Shown here in pieces: positions 1 through 8,789 of a DNA stretch of 64,000 bases; within the stretch, counting starts at the first letter, position 1; each line of letters opens with the position of its first letter. The notes below the pieces were generated by a model. That model did no database searches. It was not told the DNA's origin and saw nothing but the letters and a program-made list of their open reading frames with translations. A program made the position numbers and the translations under genes. The stretch is from Halopseudomonas phragmitis (GTDB lineage Bacteria; Pseudomonadota; Gammaproteobacteria; Pseudomonadales; Pseudomonadaceae), in contig NZ_CP020100.1 in NCBI RefSeq assembly GCF_002056295.1, positions 2,875,501 to 2,939,500 of the forward strand, read 5' to 3'.

Positions 1-1262
1 CCGGCTATTATGTGCATCAGACTCCGGCACTGACCGCGCCTACGCCACAGATTGCCCGGGTTGAGCATCCCTACGCGGTGACCCGCAGCAGCATCATCAG
101 CGAGATTCTGCGTCAGGCCCGGCGCGATGGCGTCATGCCGTTGGGCGCGGCGGTACCCTCCAGCGACTTTCTGCCATTGCGGGCGCTGCATCAGCAGATG
201 AGCAAGGTCACCCGTTTTCACAGTCAGAAAGCCTTCAGCTATACCTTTAGCCCAGGCTATGAGCCCCTGCGCCGGCAGGTTGCGATTCGGATGCGCGATG
301 CCGGAGCGATGGTCGACCCCGAGGGCGTGGTGATCACCAATGGCTGTGTCGAAGCATTGCAGTTGTGCCTGCGGGCGATTACCAGCCCCGGCGACCTGAT
401 CGCCACTGAATCACCCAGCTACTATGGCTTGCTGCAGTTGTGCGAGTTGCTTGGGCTCAAGGTGATTGAGATTCCCACCGACCCGGAAACCGGCTTGAGT
501 CTGGAAACGCTGCAGAAAGCCACTGAGAAGTGGCCGATCAAGGCTCTGGTGGTGACCTCGCGGGCCGGTAACCCGATGGGTGCGACCATGCCGGAAAACC
601 GCCAGCGCAAGCTGGTGGCGATGATGGCTCAGTTGAGCATTCCGATCATCGAAGATGATATCTATGGCGAGTTGATGTTTGACCACGGTCGCTCGCGGGC
701 GCTCAAGGCCTTCGACTGTTCGGATACGGTGATGTATTGCTCAAGCTTTTCCAAGACCATTTCGCCGGGCGTGCGCACTGGTTGGGTGGTGGCCGGCAAG
801 CATCAGGACACCATTGAAAAGCTGCAAACCTTTACCACGCTGTCGGCCTGCAGCGTTAGCCAGATGGCGGTTGCTGCCTATCTGGAGAACGGGGGCTATG
901 ACCGGCATCTGCGGCATATCCGTCAGGAGTATCGCAAGAACCTGAGCAGCTTCCAGTTGGCGGTTCAGCAGTACTTTCCCGAAGGGACCCAGATTACCCG
1001 GCCCAAGGGCGGCTTCATTCTCTGGGTCAGTCTGCCGGGCGGGGTGGATACCCAGGTGCTGTTTACCAGGGCGCTGGAGCAGGGGATCAGTATTGCACCG
1101 GGGGTTGTGTTCAGTAACTCGGACCAGTTCAACCACTGCTTGCGCCTGAACTGCGGTATACCTTGGAATCGCAATGCCGAGAGGGCGGTGATGACCTTGG
1201 GGGTGCTGGCTCAGCAGTTGCTGATCGAGCGCCAGACGCTGGAGCCGGCGCTGGCTGGCTAG
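1..1262 (+). CDS. MocR/PdxR-type PLP-dependent transcriptional regulator, 5'-truncated by window edge
   Basis: The reading frame is open from base 3, so the GTG at 12 is probably not the true start. The first visible residues, Gly-Tyr-Tyr-Val, look like the end of a GntR winged helix, as in MocR regulators where a DNA-binding domain precedes an aminotransferase fold. The rest is a fold-type I aminotransferase domain. It has a GYEPLRRQVA segment that fits the usual pyridoxal-phosphate fold, an SRAGNPMG segment, and SSFSKTISPGVRTGW holding the presumed PLP lysine. The protein most likely senses a PLP-linked amine or amino acid. Its targets are unknown, because the gene upstream lies outside the window. 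If the N-terminal domain were absent it would be a plain aminotransferase, but the Gly-Tyr-Tyr-Val lead-in argues against that. It converges on the LysR gene that follows. Confidence 0.82.
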   Translation, partial: GYYVHQTPALTAPTPQIARVEHPYAVTRSSIISEILRQARRDGVMPLGAAVPSSDFLPLRALHQQMSKVTRFHSQKAFSYTFSPGYEPLRRQVAIRMRDAGAMVDPEGVVITNGCVEALQLCLRAITSPGDLIATESPSYYGLLQLCELLGLKVIEIPTDPETGLSLETLQKATEKWPIKALVVTSRAGNPMGATMPENRQRKLVAMMAQLSIPIIEDDIYGELMFDHGRSRALKAFDCSDTVMYCSSFSKTISPGVRTGWVVAGKHQDTIEKLQTFTTLSACSVSQMAVAAYLENGGYDRHLRHIRQEYRKNLSSFQLAVQQYFPEGTQITRPKGGFILWVSLPGGVDTQVLFTRALEQGISIAPGVVFSNSDQFNHCLRLNCGIPWNRNAERAVMTLGVLAQQLLIERQTLEPALAG

Positions 1263-1279
1263 TGCTCGCGCGCTTGCTG

Positions 1280-1308
1280 AGCGCTCCTGCCGGCGGGGTA
1301 GGAGCGCT
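1280..1308. terminator. Hairpin between convergent genes
   Basis: A perfect 9-bp stem, AGCGCTCCT at 1280-1288 paired with AGGAGCGCT at 1300-1308, encloses an 11-nt loop. It lies in the 60-nt gap between the convergent MocR and LysR genes. There is only a short TCTT run after it on the plus strand, so it may terminate from both sides or be a REP-like palindrome. Confidence 0.5.
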
Positions 1309-1322
1309 TCTTCCGGAGGAGT

Positions 1323-2261
1323 TCAGACTACTGCGGTGGCCTTTTCCTTGTGTTCCTGGCGCTGAATCTGTTGCGACAGCTCAATGATCTGCTCACGCAT
1401 CCAGCGGTTGGCTGGATCCTGATCGGTGCTTTCATGCCAGAAAATGTGGGTTTCGATGGCTGGTACGTCATCGATCGGCAACTGGGCGAAATGCAAGTGG
1501 TGGCGTTTGGCGAAACGCTCATGCACGGTCATCACCAGATCGGTGTTGTCCAGCACCAGCGGTGCCATCTGATAATGCTGTGAACGCAGTACCACATTGC
1601 GCTGAATACCCATCTTGCCCAGAGCCAGATCGACATGCCCGAGGCCGTTGCGGCGGCTGGAAATGTGGATATGCGACTGGGCCAGGTAATCATCCAGGCT
1701 GAGCCGCTCCTTGCTGGCCAGCGGATGGCCCTGGCGCATCACGCAGACATAGCGGTCTTCGAACAGTTTGACGTGACGAACCTGGGTATCAGTGTTGAGC
1801 GGCGCGTCAATCGCGAAGTCCAGGCGGCCGGCGGCCAGTTCCTTGGTGGTTTCCCGGCGCTTGGCCAGGAAGCTGTCAATCTTGATGCCGGGAGCCAGGC
1901 GGCGAATGCGCGCGGCCAGCTGGGGCAGAATGACTGCCTCGTTGGCGTCGGTCATGCTGATGCGATAGGTCTTGGTTGCCTGTTCGGGATTGAAGCTGCG
2001 GCTTTCCTGAACCGAAACGCGCAACAGCTGCAACGCCTGACGCACCGGCGTAATGATGTTCTGGGCCATGGGAGTGGGGACCATGCCCTGGGCGGTCCGC
2101 ACGAACAGCGGGTCATTGAAGGTCTCGCGCAGGCGGGCGAGGGCGTTGCTCACTGCAGGTTGGGTGATGCCGACAATCTGCCCGGCACGGGTCAGGTTGG
2201 CCTCGGTATAGATGGCATCAAATACAATGAACAGGTTCAGATCAACTTTGCTGAGGTTCAT
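1323..2261 (-). CDS. LysR-family transcriptional regulator
   Basis: A 312-residue protein of standard LysR length. Residues 1-60 hold the winged helix-turn-helix, with the recognition segment GITQPAVSNALARLR near 31-45. Residues from about 90 form the periplasmic-binding-like effector domain. The opening MNLSKVDLNLFIVFDAIY is typical of the NodD/LeuO/SyrM branch. The gene is divergent from the acyl-CoA dehydrogenase at 2440 with a 178-nt shared intergenic region that holds a LysR-type palindrome. The simplest inference is that it controls that dehydrogenase and itself. The inducer cannot be read from sequence; an acyl-CoA or fatty-acid intermediate is a guess from context. Confidence 0.93.
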   Translation of the reverse strand: MNLSKVDLNLFIVFDAIYTEANLTRAGQIVGITQPAVSNALARLRETFNDPLFVRTAQGMVPTPMAQNIITPVRQALQLLRVSVQESRSFNPEQATKTYRISMTDANEAVILPQLAARIRRLAPGIKIDSFLAKRRETTKELAAGRLDFAIDAPLNTDTQVRHVKLFEDRYVCVMRQGHPLASKERLSLDDYLAQSHIHISSRRNGLGHVDLALGKMGIQRNVVLRSQHYQMAPLVLDNTDLVMTVHERFAKRHHLHFAQLPIDDVPAIETHIFWHESTDQDPANRWMREQIIELSQQIQRQEHKEKATAVV

Positions 2262-2306
2262 CGCAACATCCTTCGGTTGATTGGCTCAAGGTCGAGACAT
2301 GTGCTT

Positions 2307-2326
2307 TATACTTTTGGCCAAGTATA
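2307..2326. promoter_or_regulatory. Candidate LysR operator
   Basis: TATACTT at 2307-2313 and AAGTATA at 2320-2326 form a perfect 7-bp inverted repeat with a 6-nt spacer. It contains the T-N11-A signature (T2309, A2321) of LysR binding sites. It lies 46 bases upstream of the LysR start and 113 upstream of the acyl-CoA dehydrogenase, as expected for an autoregulated divergent pair. Confidence 0.5.
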
Positions 2327-2439
2327 TATCGCTTATGAATGTTTATACACACCAAAAATAGGTTAGATAAATCCCTCAGCCTCAACTAGCATTTTTCTGG
2401 TCGCAATCTTCGTTTGATAACCAGAAAAGGCAGGCAATC

Positions 2440-3648
2440 ATGGATTTTGGATATTCTCCCAAGGTGAAAGAGCTGCGCGAGCGCGTCGATGCGTTCATGC
2501 AGGAGCATGTGTTCCCGGCTGAGCCGATTTTTCACCAGCAAGTGGCTGAAGGTGATCGCTGGCAGCCTACCGCCATTGTTGAAGAGCTCAAGGTCAAGGC
2601 CAAGGCTGAGGGGCTATGGAACCTGTTCCTGCCTGAGTCGGAACTGGGCGCCGGCCTGACCAACCTCGAATATGCGCCGCTGGCTGAGCTGATGGGTCGT
2701 TCGGGCCTGGCTTCGGAAGCCTTCAACTGCAGCGCGCCGGATACCGGCAACATGGAAACTATCGTTCGCTACGGCAGCGAAGAGCACAAGGAAAAATGGC
2801 TCAAGCCGCTGCTGGCTGGTGAAATCCGCTCCTGCTTCGGTATGACCGAGCCGGGCGTAGCCTCTTCCGACGCTACCAACATGCAGGCCAATGCCCGCCG
2901 CGAAGGTGATGAGTGGGTAATCAACGGTCGCAAGTGGTGGACTTCCGGTGCCTGTGATCCGCGTTGCAAGATCATGATCTTCATGGGTCTGACCAATCCC
3001 GATGCGCCGCGTCACCAGCAGCACTCGATGATTCTGGTGCCGATGGATACCCCCGGCGTCAAGGTAATCCGCCCGCTGCCGGTCTTCGGTTACGACGATG
3101 CCCCGCATGGTCATGCTGAAGTTGTGCTGGAAAATGTCCGGGTCCCCTACAGCAACGTGCTGCTGGGTGAGGGTCGTGGCTTTGAAATCGCTCAGGGTCG
3201 CCTCGGGCCGGGCCGTATTCACCACTGCATGCGTTCGATCGGTGCTGCCGAGCGTGCTCTGGAGCTGATGTGCCGCCGTTCGGTCGAGCGTGAGGCCTTC
3301 GGTAAGCGTCTGGCGCAACTGGGTGGCAACATTGACCTGATTGCCGAGTCGCGCATCGAAATCAACCAGGCGCGCCTGCTGACCCTGCAAGCGGCTTATA
3401 TGATGGATACCGTAGGCAACAAGGTAGCCAAGAGCGAGATCGCCCAGATCAAGGTCGTGGCTCCGAATGTGGCTCTGCGCGTCATTGATCGTGCGATCCA
3501 GATGCACGGTGGTGCCGGGGTCTCGGAAGACTTCCCGCTGGCTCACATGTACGCCATGCAGCGCACCCTGCGTCTGGCCGACGGCCCGGATGAGGTACAC
3601 CGCGCGGCCATCGGCAAGCACGAGCTGGGCAAGTACATGGCTCGTTAA
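2440..3648 (+). CDS. Acyl-CoA dehydrogenase, ACAD10/11-like
   Basis: A 402-residue flavoprotein of the acyl-CoA dehydrogenase superfamily. Visible landmarks are [16 protein letters not shown] (FAD/substrate region), the [18 protein letters not shown] beta-domain segment, [14 protein letters not shown] and [11 protein letters not shown]. Near the C-terminus [11 protein letters not shown] replaces the IYEGT motif that carries the catalytic Glu in short- and medium-chain enzymes, so Asp381 sits where that Glu would be. This pattern matches the ACAD10/ACAD11 group, some members of which act on 4-hydroxyacyl-CoA derivatives in mammals and, through the Lva pathway, in P. putida (from memory). The substrate here is unproven. 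The start is the ATG at 2440 with a purine-rich AGGCAGG upstream. The gene is probably controlled by the divergent LysR gene and ends at a strong terminator. Confidence 0.9.
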   Translation: MDFGYSPKVKELRERVDAFMQEHVFPAEPIFHQQVAEGDRWQPTAIVEELKVKAKAEGLWNLFLPESELGAGLTNLEYAPLAELMGRSGLASEAFNCSAPDTGNMETIVRYGSEEHKEKWLKPLLAGEIRSCFGMTEPGVASSDATNMQANARREGDEWVINGRKWWTSGACDPRCKIMIFMGLTNPDAPRHQQHSMILVPMDTPGVKVIRPLPVFGYDDAPHGHAEVVLENVRVPYSNVLLGEGRGFEIAQGRLGPGRIHHCMRSIGAAERALELMCRRSVEREAFGKRLAQLGGNIDLIAESRIEINQARLLTLQAAYMMDTVGNKVAKSEIAQIKVVAPNVALRVIDRAIQMHGGAGVSEDFPLAHMYAMQRTLRLADGPDEVHRAAIGKHELGKYMAR

Positions 3649-3663
3649 GCCGGTACTGCTAAC

Positions 3664-3695
3664 AAAAAACCCGCCGTGTTTGGCGGGTTTTTTTT
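3664..3695. terminator. Bidirectional rho-independent terminator
   Basis: AAAAAACCCGCC (3664-3675) pairs perfectly with GGCGGGTTTTTT (3682-3693) around a 6-nt loop. There is a T run on the plus strand and an equivalent run on the minus strand. It serves both the acyl-CoA dehydrogenase and the converging infA. Confidence 0.9.
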
Positions 3696-3739
3696 GGCCG
3701 TGGCCGAAGGGACAGCGCGGGCGTTAGGCCCTGATCGGC

Positions 3740-3958
3740 TTAACGGGCGCGATAGGTGATGCGACCCTTGGTCAGGTCATAGGGGGTCAGTTCAACCCGC
3801 ACCTTGTCACCGGTCAGGATGCGGATGTAGTTCTTGCGCATCTTGCCTGAAATATGGGCAGTCACGACGTGGCCGTTCTCCAGCTCCACACGGAACATGG
3901 TGTTCGGCAAGGTGTCGATGATGGTGCCTTCCATTTCAATACTGTCTTCTTTCGCCAT
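3740..3958 (-). CDS. infA: Translation initiation factor IF-1
   Basis: A 72-residue protein, exactly the bacterial IF-1 length. It opens with [13 protein letters not shown] and contains the conserved [26 protein letters not shown] and [11 protein letters not shown] segments of the single OB fold. IF-1 binds the 30S A site and assists IF-2 and IF-3 during initiation. It is the last of the minus-strand aat-bpt-infA series, an order seen in Pseudomonas. A 140-nt gap separates it from bpt, leaving room for its own promoter and a structured leader. Confidence 0.98.
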   Translation of the reverse strand: MAKEDSIEMEGTIIDTLPNTMFRVELENGHVVTAHISGKMRKNYIRILTGDKVRVELTPYDLTKGRITYRAR

Positions 3959-3990
3959 TCAGCAAGGGCCTCTCAGGTATCTGTTTGCAG

Positions 3991-4012
3991 GCGGGCAAAT
4001 AGAGGTGCCCGC
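3991..4012 (-). other. Hairpin in infA leader
   Basis: GCGGGCA (3991-3997) pairs with TGCCCGC (4006-4012), giving a 7-bp stem with an 8-nt loop. It lies about 33 nt upstream of the infA start. On the minus strand the T run precedes the stem instead of following it, so it is not an ordinary terminator for bpt. It could be an mRNA leader structure. Confidence 0.4.
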
Positions 4013-4098
4013 AAAAAAGGTGAGCAATTGTGCCTTAAAAGCAACGAAGAGCCAAGTTTAGCCGGGTTTATTTTGCAGGTTGATGGCCTGACGGCAGT

Positions 4099-4806
4099 TC
4101 AGTTGATCAGGATCCAACGTTGGTTGACCAGCATTTCCAGCGGCCGATACTCGGTCTTGTAGTTCATTTTCCGGCAGCTCTTGATCCAGTAGCCCAGATA
4201 TACAGCTTCCAGTTGGCAGCGTTTGGCCTCTTCGATCTGCCAGAGAATTGCATAGCGTCCCAGGCTGCGTTTGGGCAGTTCGGGGGCGTAGAAGGTGTAG
4301 ACCGCCGACAGGCCGTTGTTCATGCGGTCGGTGACAGCTACCGCGACGAGGTGGCCATCCAGGCGAAACTCGTAGAATATGCTGAACGACCAGTCACGGA
4401 CCAGGAACGAGCTGAACTGCTCACGGCTGGGTGGGTACATGTCACCATCGGCATGTCGCGCTTCGATATAGCGCGCGTACAGGTGATAGGCTTCATCGCT
4501 GAGATGCGGGCGACAGGACGTGACGGTGATGTCGCGGTTGCGCTTGATGATGCGGCGCTGCTGGCTGCTGGGTTTGAAAGCTGTGACCGGGATTCTGGCA
4601 GCGATGCAGGCGTTACAGTGCCGGCAATGCGGACGATAGAGGTGATCGCCGCTGCGGCGAAACCCCAGTTCGGACAGTTGGCTGTAGGTGGTCAGGTCAA
4701 TGGGTTGTTGGGGGTCGAGAAACAGGGTGGTCGCCTGCTCGTCTGGCAGGTAACTGCAGGTATGCGGTTGGGTCGCATAGAACTTGAGTTGGGCCAGGTC
4801 TGTCAT
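4099..4806 (-). CDS. bpt: Leucyl-tRNA--protein transferase Bpt (ATE family)
   Basis: A 235-residue enzyme that transfers leucine from Leu-tRNA to N-terminal Asp or Glu residues, marking proteins for ClpS/ClpAP in the bacterial N-end rule. Diagnostic sequences are [18 protein letters not shown] near the N-terminus, the cysteine cluster in [18 protein letters not shown], and [12 protein letters not shown] near the C-terminus. It sits directly downstream of aat, the second N-end-rule transferase, with a 57-nt gap. In P. aeruginosa clpA lies next to this block; no clpA is present here, where the acyl-CoA dehydrogenase follows infA instead. Confidence 0.95.
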   Translation of the reverse strand: MTDLAQLKFYATQPHTCSYLPDEQATTLFLDPQQPIDLTTYSQLSELGFRRSGDHLYRPHCRHCNACIAARIPVTAFKPSSQQRRIIKRNRDITVTSCRPHLSDEAYHLYARYIEARHADGDMYPPSREQFSSFLVRDWSFSIFYEFRLDGHLVAVAVTDRMNNGLSAVYTFYAPELPKRSLGRYAILWQIEEAKRCQLEAVYLGYWIKSCRKMNYKTEYRPLEMLVNQRWILIN

Positions 4807-4863
4807 GGGAGTGTGTCGCGCTTCAGGCTACTCCGCCAAGTATAGAGCGGGGCTTGCGGGGCT

Positions 4864-5562
4864 TCAAAGGCAACCTGTCCATGGCCAGTGATTATCTGCA
4901 TTTTCAGGGCAGAACTGACGCAAGAGCTGGAGAAAGTCGGATCGTTCGATCGATTCGGCGCCCAGGCTGAACAGGTGATCGGTAGGCATCTGGCAGTCGA
5001 TCAGGGCAAACCCGGCGCGCTGCAAGTCACCGGTCAGATGGATGAAGCCGGTCTTTGAAGCGTTGCTGCGCAGGCTGAACATCGACTCGCCGAAAAAGAC
5101 CCGGCCCAGCGCGAGGCCGTAAAGTCCGCCAACCAGTTCATCTTGATCCCAGACTTCGACGGAGTGGGCAATACCCATCCGGTGCAGTTGCCGATAGGCC
5201 TGCTGCATCTCGTCGGTGATCCAGGTGCCCTCCGAGTAGGGGCGGGGGGCCGCGCACTGCCTCAATACCTGGTCGAAGCAGCGGTCATAGCTGATGCTGA
5301 AGGTGGTGTGTCGGAGGAACTTGTTCATGCTGCGCGAGATGTGCAGCTTATCGGGAAACAGCACGGTACGCGGGTTGGGGCACCACCAGAGCAAGGGTTG
5401 ACCATCCTGGTACCAGGGGAAAATACCCAGTCGATAAGCGCGGATCAGCCGTTGTGGCGAGAGGTCGCCGCCCAGTGCCAATAGGCCATTAGGGTCATCC
5501 AGCGCCATGTCGGCGGAAGGAAACTCCAGTGTGTGCGGATTAAGCCAGGTCAGGTGGCCCAT
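4864..5562 (-). CDS. aat: Leucyl/phenylalanyl-tRNA--protein transferase
   Basis: This enzyme adds Leu or Phe to N-terminal Arg and Lys, creating N-degrons for ClpS/ClpAP. Family blocks are present: [12 protein letters not shown] at the start, [76 protein letters not shown] and [10 protein letters not shown]. The frame is open further upstream (a possible ATG at 5628 gives 254 residues), but family members begin at the LTWL block. I therefore take the ATG at 5562, giving 232 residues. In P. aeruginosa trxB1 lies between aat and ftsK; it is absent here and aat is directly divergent from ftsK. Confidence 0.94.
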   Translation of the reverse strand: MGHLTWLNPHTLEFPSADMALDDPNGLLALGGDLSPQRLIRAYRLGIFPWYQDGQPLLWWCPNPRTVLFPDKLHISRSMNKFLRHTTFSISYDRCFDQVLRQCAAPRPYSEGTWITDEMQQAYRQLHRMGIAHSVEVWDQDELVGGLYGLALGRVFFGESMFSLRSNASKTGFIHLTGDLQRAGFALIDCQMPTDHLFSLGAESIERSDFLQLLRQFCPENADNHWPWTGCL

Positions 5563-5678
5563 GTGTGCAATGTCCGGCCTTTCAAACGGTTTATCAAGAA
5601 GCGTGTATAAGCTATTGTCCCTTATCAAGATAGTGTCAATGCGTGATGGAACGCAAACGCGCGTGGGTGGTCAATCGT

Positions 5679-5684
5679 TATAAT
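5679..5684 (+). promoter_or_regulatory. Candidate -10 element of ftsK promoter
   Basis: A perfect TATAAT lies 53 nt upstream of the ftsK start in the aat-ftsK divergent region. No good -35 hexamer is visible 16-18 nt upstream, so an activator or extended contacts would be required. Confidence 0.35.
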
Positions 5685-5736
5685 CCTGACTCCCACTGTT
5701 ACAATAGCTGATTGAATTGATACGGAAGACTGCGTT

Positions 5737-8130
5737 TTGAAGGATACCCAAGCACAGAAAGCCCCGATTGCCTGGCGTGAGCAGTTGAGTCTGCGCCTGC
5801 GTGAGGGCGCCCTGTTGGCGATGATTGCACTGTGTCTGTACTTGTTCATGGCGCTGTCCACTTACCATACAGCTGACCCGGGCTGGACCCGCAGCGGTGA
5901 TGTTGTGGATGTGCACAACGCCGGTGGGCGGATGGGCGCCTGGATCGCCGATGTGCTGCTGCTGGTACTCGGGTACCTGGCTTATCTGTTTCCGGTGATT
6001 GTTGCGGTCAAGGTCTGGCAGATGTTCCGTCGCCGCCATCAGCCGCTGGTCTGGAATGGTTGGCTGTTTTCCTGGAGGCTGATCGGTTTTGTGCTGACGC
6101 TGCTGGCCGGTACGGCCCTGGCGGCTCTGCATGGTGGTGTGCCTGCTGGTTTTCCAGAAGGTGCCGGGGCGGGCGGGGTGCTGGGTCAACTGCTGCGCGA
6201 GATCAGTTATCCGGTGCTGAACATGCAAGGCAGCACCTTGCTGTTTCTGACGTTGTTCCTGTTCGGCATCACGGTTTTCACCAATCTGTCCTGGTTCAAG
6301 GTTATGGACCTGACCGGGCGCATTACCCTGGATCTGCTCGATCTGCTCAAGCGTGCCTGGCTCAACTGGCGGGCGCGCAAGGCTGACCAGCGCCTGGCTG
6401 AAGGCGAGCCGGTGCGCAGTGCGCCGCGCCGTGAGCCGGCGGTGTCGGCTGAGGAGCAAAAGCGCGCCGAACAGGCTCGTTCGCAGCGTCAGGAAGCGTT
6501 GGCCAAGCATGTGGCCGCCCAGGAGCATCGCCAGCCGCCGCAGATTGTGCCGCCGGACCCGAAACCGGCGCAGGCCAGTGTGCGGTTGCAGAAGGAGAAG
6601 CAGTCCAAGCTGTTCGATGCGGTTGAGCCCGGCTCGTTGCCGCCGATTTCGTTGCTGGACCCGGCCAGCAAGAAGACCAAGGGCTTTTCCCCCGAGTCGC
6701 TGGAAGGCATGTCGCGGCTGCTGGAACTCAAGCTCAAGGATTTCGGGGTCGAAGCCGAGGTCGAAAAGGTTCAGCCTGGTCCGGTCATTACCCGTTTTGA
6801 AATTCAGCCTGCGCCTGGGGTCAAGGTCAGCAAAATTTCCAATCTGGCCAAGGATCTGGCGCGCTCGCTGGCGGTCATAAGTGTACGGGTGGTTGAAGTG
6901 ATTCCCGGCAAGACCACGGTGGGCATCGAGATTCCCAACGAAGACCGTGAAATCGTGCGGTTGTCCGAGGTGTTGGAGACCCGTGAATTCGACGAGGCGC
7001 AGTCGCCGGTTACCCTGGCGCTGGGCCACGATATTGGCGGCCACCCGGTGATGGCTGACCTGGCCAAGATGCCGCACTTGCTGGTGGCCGGTACCACGGG
7101 CTCGGGTAAGTCGGTTGGGGTCAACGCCATGCTGCTGTCGATCCTGTTCAAGGCCGGCCCGGATGAAGTGCGGCTGATCATGATCGACCCGAAGATGCTT
7201 GAACTGTCGATCTACGAGGGTATCCCGCATCTATTGGCGCCGGTGGTGACCGACATGAAAGAAGCAGCCAATGCGCTGCGTTGGTGCGTGGCCGAGATGG
7301 AGCGCCGCTACAAGCTGATGGCGGCCATGGGGGTGCGTAACCTGGCTGGCTTCAACCGCAAGGTCAAGGATGCCCAGAAGGCCGGCACGCCGCTGACCGA
7401 CCCGCTGTACCGGCGCGAGTCGATGGAAGATGAGCCGCCCTTGCTGGAAAGCCTGCCGATCATCGTGGTGGTGATCGACGAGTTCGCTGACATGATGATG
7501 ATCGTCGGCAAGAAGGTCGAAGAGCTGATCGCGCGGATCGCCCAGAAGGCCCGGGCGGCTGGCATCCACCTGATTCTGGCGACCCAGCGGCCATCGGTGG
7601 ACGTGATCACCGGTCTGATCAAGGCCAATATCCCGACCCGGATGGCGTTCCAGGTGTCGAGCAAGATCGATTCGCGCACCATTCTCGATCAGGGTGGTGC
7701 CGAGCAGTTGCTGGGGCATGGTGACATGCTGTTCATGCCGCCGGGCACCAGCCTGCCGGTGCGTGTGCATGGCGCCTTTGTTTCCGACGATGAAGTGCAC
7801 CGGCTGGTGGATGAGTGGAAGCAGCGCGGCGAGCCTGACTACATACAGGATATCGTCGACGGTGTGGATGACGGCGGTGGCGGCAGCTACGAGAGTGGCG
7901 GCTCCGGTGGTGGCGGTGATGACCTGGAAGACGATCCGCTTTACGACCAGGCCGTGCAGTTCGTCACCGAGAGTCGCCGGGCTTCGATTTCGGCCGTGCA
8001 GCGCAAGCTGAAAATCGGTTATAACCGCGCCGCGAGAATGATCGAGGCCATGGAAATGGCTGGCGTGGTGACACCCATGAATACCAACGGCTCGCGCGAG
8101 GTGATCGCGCCAGCCCCCTTACGTGATTAA
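5737..8130 (+). CDS. ftsK: DNA translocase FtsK
   Basis: A 797-residue divisome protein that pumps chromosomal DNA toward dif and activates XerCD. The N-terminus carries about four membrane helices (residues 25-190). A charged linker to about residue 290 precedes the RecA-like motor, with Walker A GTTGSGKS near 455 and Walker [13 protein letters not shown] near 578. A glycine-rich tether (about 705-730) leads to the winged-helix gamma domain, [11 protein letters not shown] to the end, which reads KOPS sites. The start is TTG at 5737 with GGAAG about 10 nt upstream; no ATG in frame fits better. It is the first gene of a plus-strand run with lolA and rarA. Confidence 0.97.
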   Translation: MKDTQAQKAPIAWREQLSLRLREGALLAMIALCLYLFMALSTYHTADPGWTRSGDVVDVHNAGGRMGAWIADVLLLVLGYLAYLFPVIVAVKVWQMFRRRHQPLVWNGWLFSWRLIGFVLTLLAGTALAALHGGVPAGFPEGAGAGGVLGQLLREISYPVLNMQGSTLLFLTLFLFGITVFTNLSWFKVMDLTGRITLDLLDLLKRAWLNWRARKADQRLAEGEPVRSAPRREPAVSAEEQKRAEQARSQRQEALAKHVAAQEHRQPPQIVPPDPKPAQASVRLQKEKQSKLFDAVEPGSLPPISLLDPASKKTKGFSPESLEGMSRLLELKLKDFGVEAEVEKVQPGPVITRFEIQPAPGVKVSKISNLAKDLARSLAVISVRVVEVIPGKTTVGIEIPNEDREIVRLSEVLETREFDEAQSPVTLALGHDIGGHPVMADLAKMPHLLVAGTTGSGKSVGVNAMLLSILFKAGPDEVRLIMIDPKMLELSIYEGIPHLLAPVVTDMKEAANALRWCVAEMERRYKLMAAMGVRNLAGFNRKVKDAQKAGTPLTDPLYRRESMEDEPPLLESLPIIVVVIDEFADMMMIVGKKVEELIARIAQKARAAGIHLILATQRPSVDVITGLIKANIPTRMAFQVSSKIDSRTILDQGGAEQLLGHGDMLFMPPGTSLPVRVHGAFVSDDEVHRLVDEWKQRGEPDYIQDIVDGVDDGGGGSYESGGSGGGGDDLEDDPLYDQAVQFVTESRRASISAVQRKLKIGYNRAARMIEAMEMAGVVTPMNTNGSREVIAPAPLRD

Positions 8131-8147
8131 CGGAGAACCCTCCTATC

Positions 8148-8786
8148 ATGCTGAAAACACTGTTGCGTCCGCTGCTTGCCGGTGTCTGCCTGGCTGCCAT
8201 GCCGTTGCTGGCCCAGGCTGATGATCAGGCCAAGGCGGCTGAGCGCCTCAATCAGCTGCTGTCCCAGGCTCAAACCCTGACTGCCAACTTCTCCCAGATG
8301 ACCCTCAGTAGCAATGGCGCCAGCCTGCAGGAAACTACGGGCAGCATGACGCTCAAGCGTCCGGGGAAGTTTCGCTGGCACACTGATCCGCCGCTGGAGC
8401 AGTTGCTGGTGTCCGATGGCCGGCAGGTCTGGCTGTATGACCCGGACCTGATGCAGGTTACCGTTCAGGAAATGGATCAGCGCCTGACCCATACCCCGGC
8501 GCTGCTGCTGTCCGGTGATGTCAGCACCCTGCAGGACAATTTCGAGATTGCCTGGACCGAAGGCGGCAGCGTGGTCGATTTCACCCTGACGCCCAAGGCG
8601 GCCGACACGCTGTTTGAAACCTTGCGGCTGTCGTTCCGTGATGGGCTGATCAACGATATGCAGATGAGCGATCCCATTGGTCAGCGGACCAATATCCTGT
8701 TCACCAATGTCCAGCTCAACCCAGCCATGGATGAAGCCCAGTTCACCTTCGAGATTCCGGAAGGTGTCGATGTGATCAGCGAGTAA
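8148..8786 (+). CDS. lolA: Outer-membrane lipoprotein carrier protein LolA
   Basis: A 212-residue periplasmic chaperone that receives lipoproteins from LolCDE and delivers them to LolB. It has a cleavable signal peptide (residues 1-24, ending in LLAQADD) and the LolA landmarks [28 protein letters not shown] and [19 protein letters not shown]. It starts 17 nt after ftsK, behind a GGAGA ribosome site, and is followed within 3 nt by rarA. The ftsK-lolA-rarA order is conserved in Pseudomonas. Confidence 0.97.
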   Translation: MLKTLLRPLLAGVCLAAMPLLAQADDQAKAAERLNQLLSQAQTLTANFSQMTLSSNGASLQETTGSMTLKRPGKFRWHTDPPLEQLLVSDGRQVWLYDPDLMQVTVQEMDQRLTHTPALLLSGDVSTLQDNFEIAWTEGGSVVDFTLTPKAADTLFETLRLSFRDGLINDMQMSDPIGQRTNILFTNVQLNPAMDEAQFTFEIPEGVDVISE

Positions 8787-8789
8787 GTC

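Noticed and set aside
5671-7230. 519-codon open frame on the minus strand across ftsK
   Set aside because: It is antisense to a well-supported ftsK, has low-complexity Gln/Arg/His-rich translation typical of a GC-rich shadow frame, and no ribosome site or family feature.
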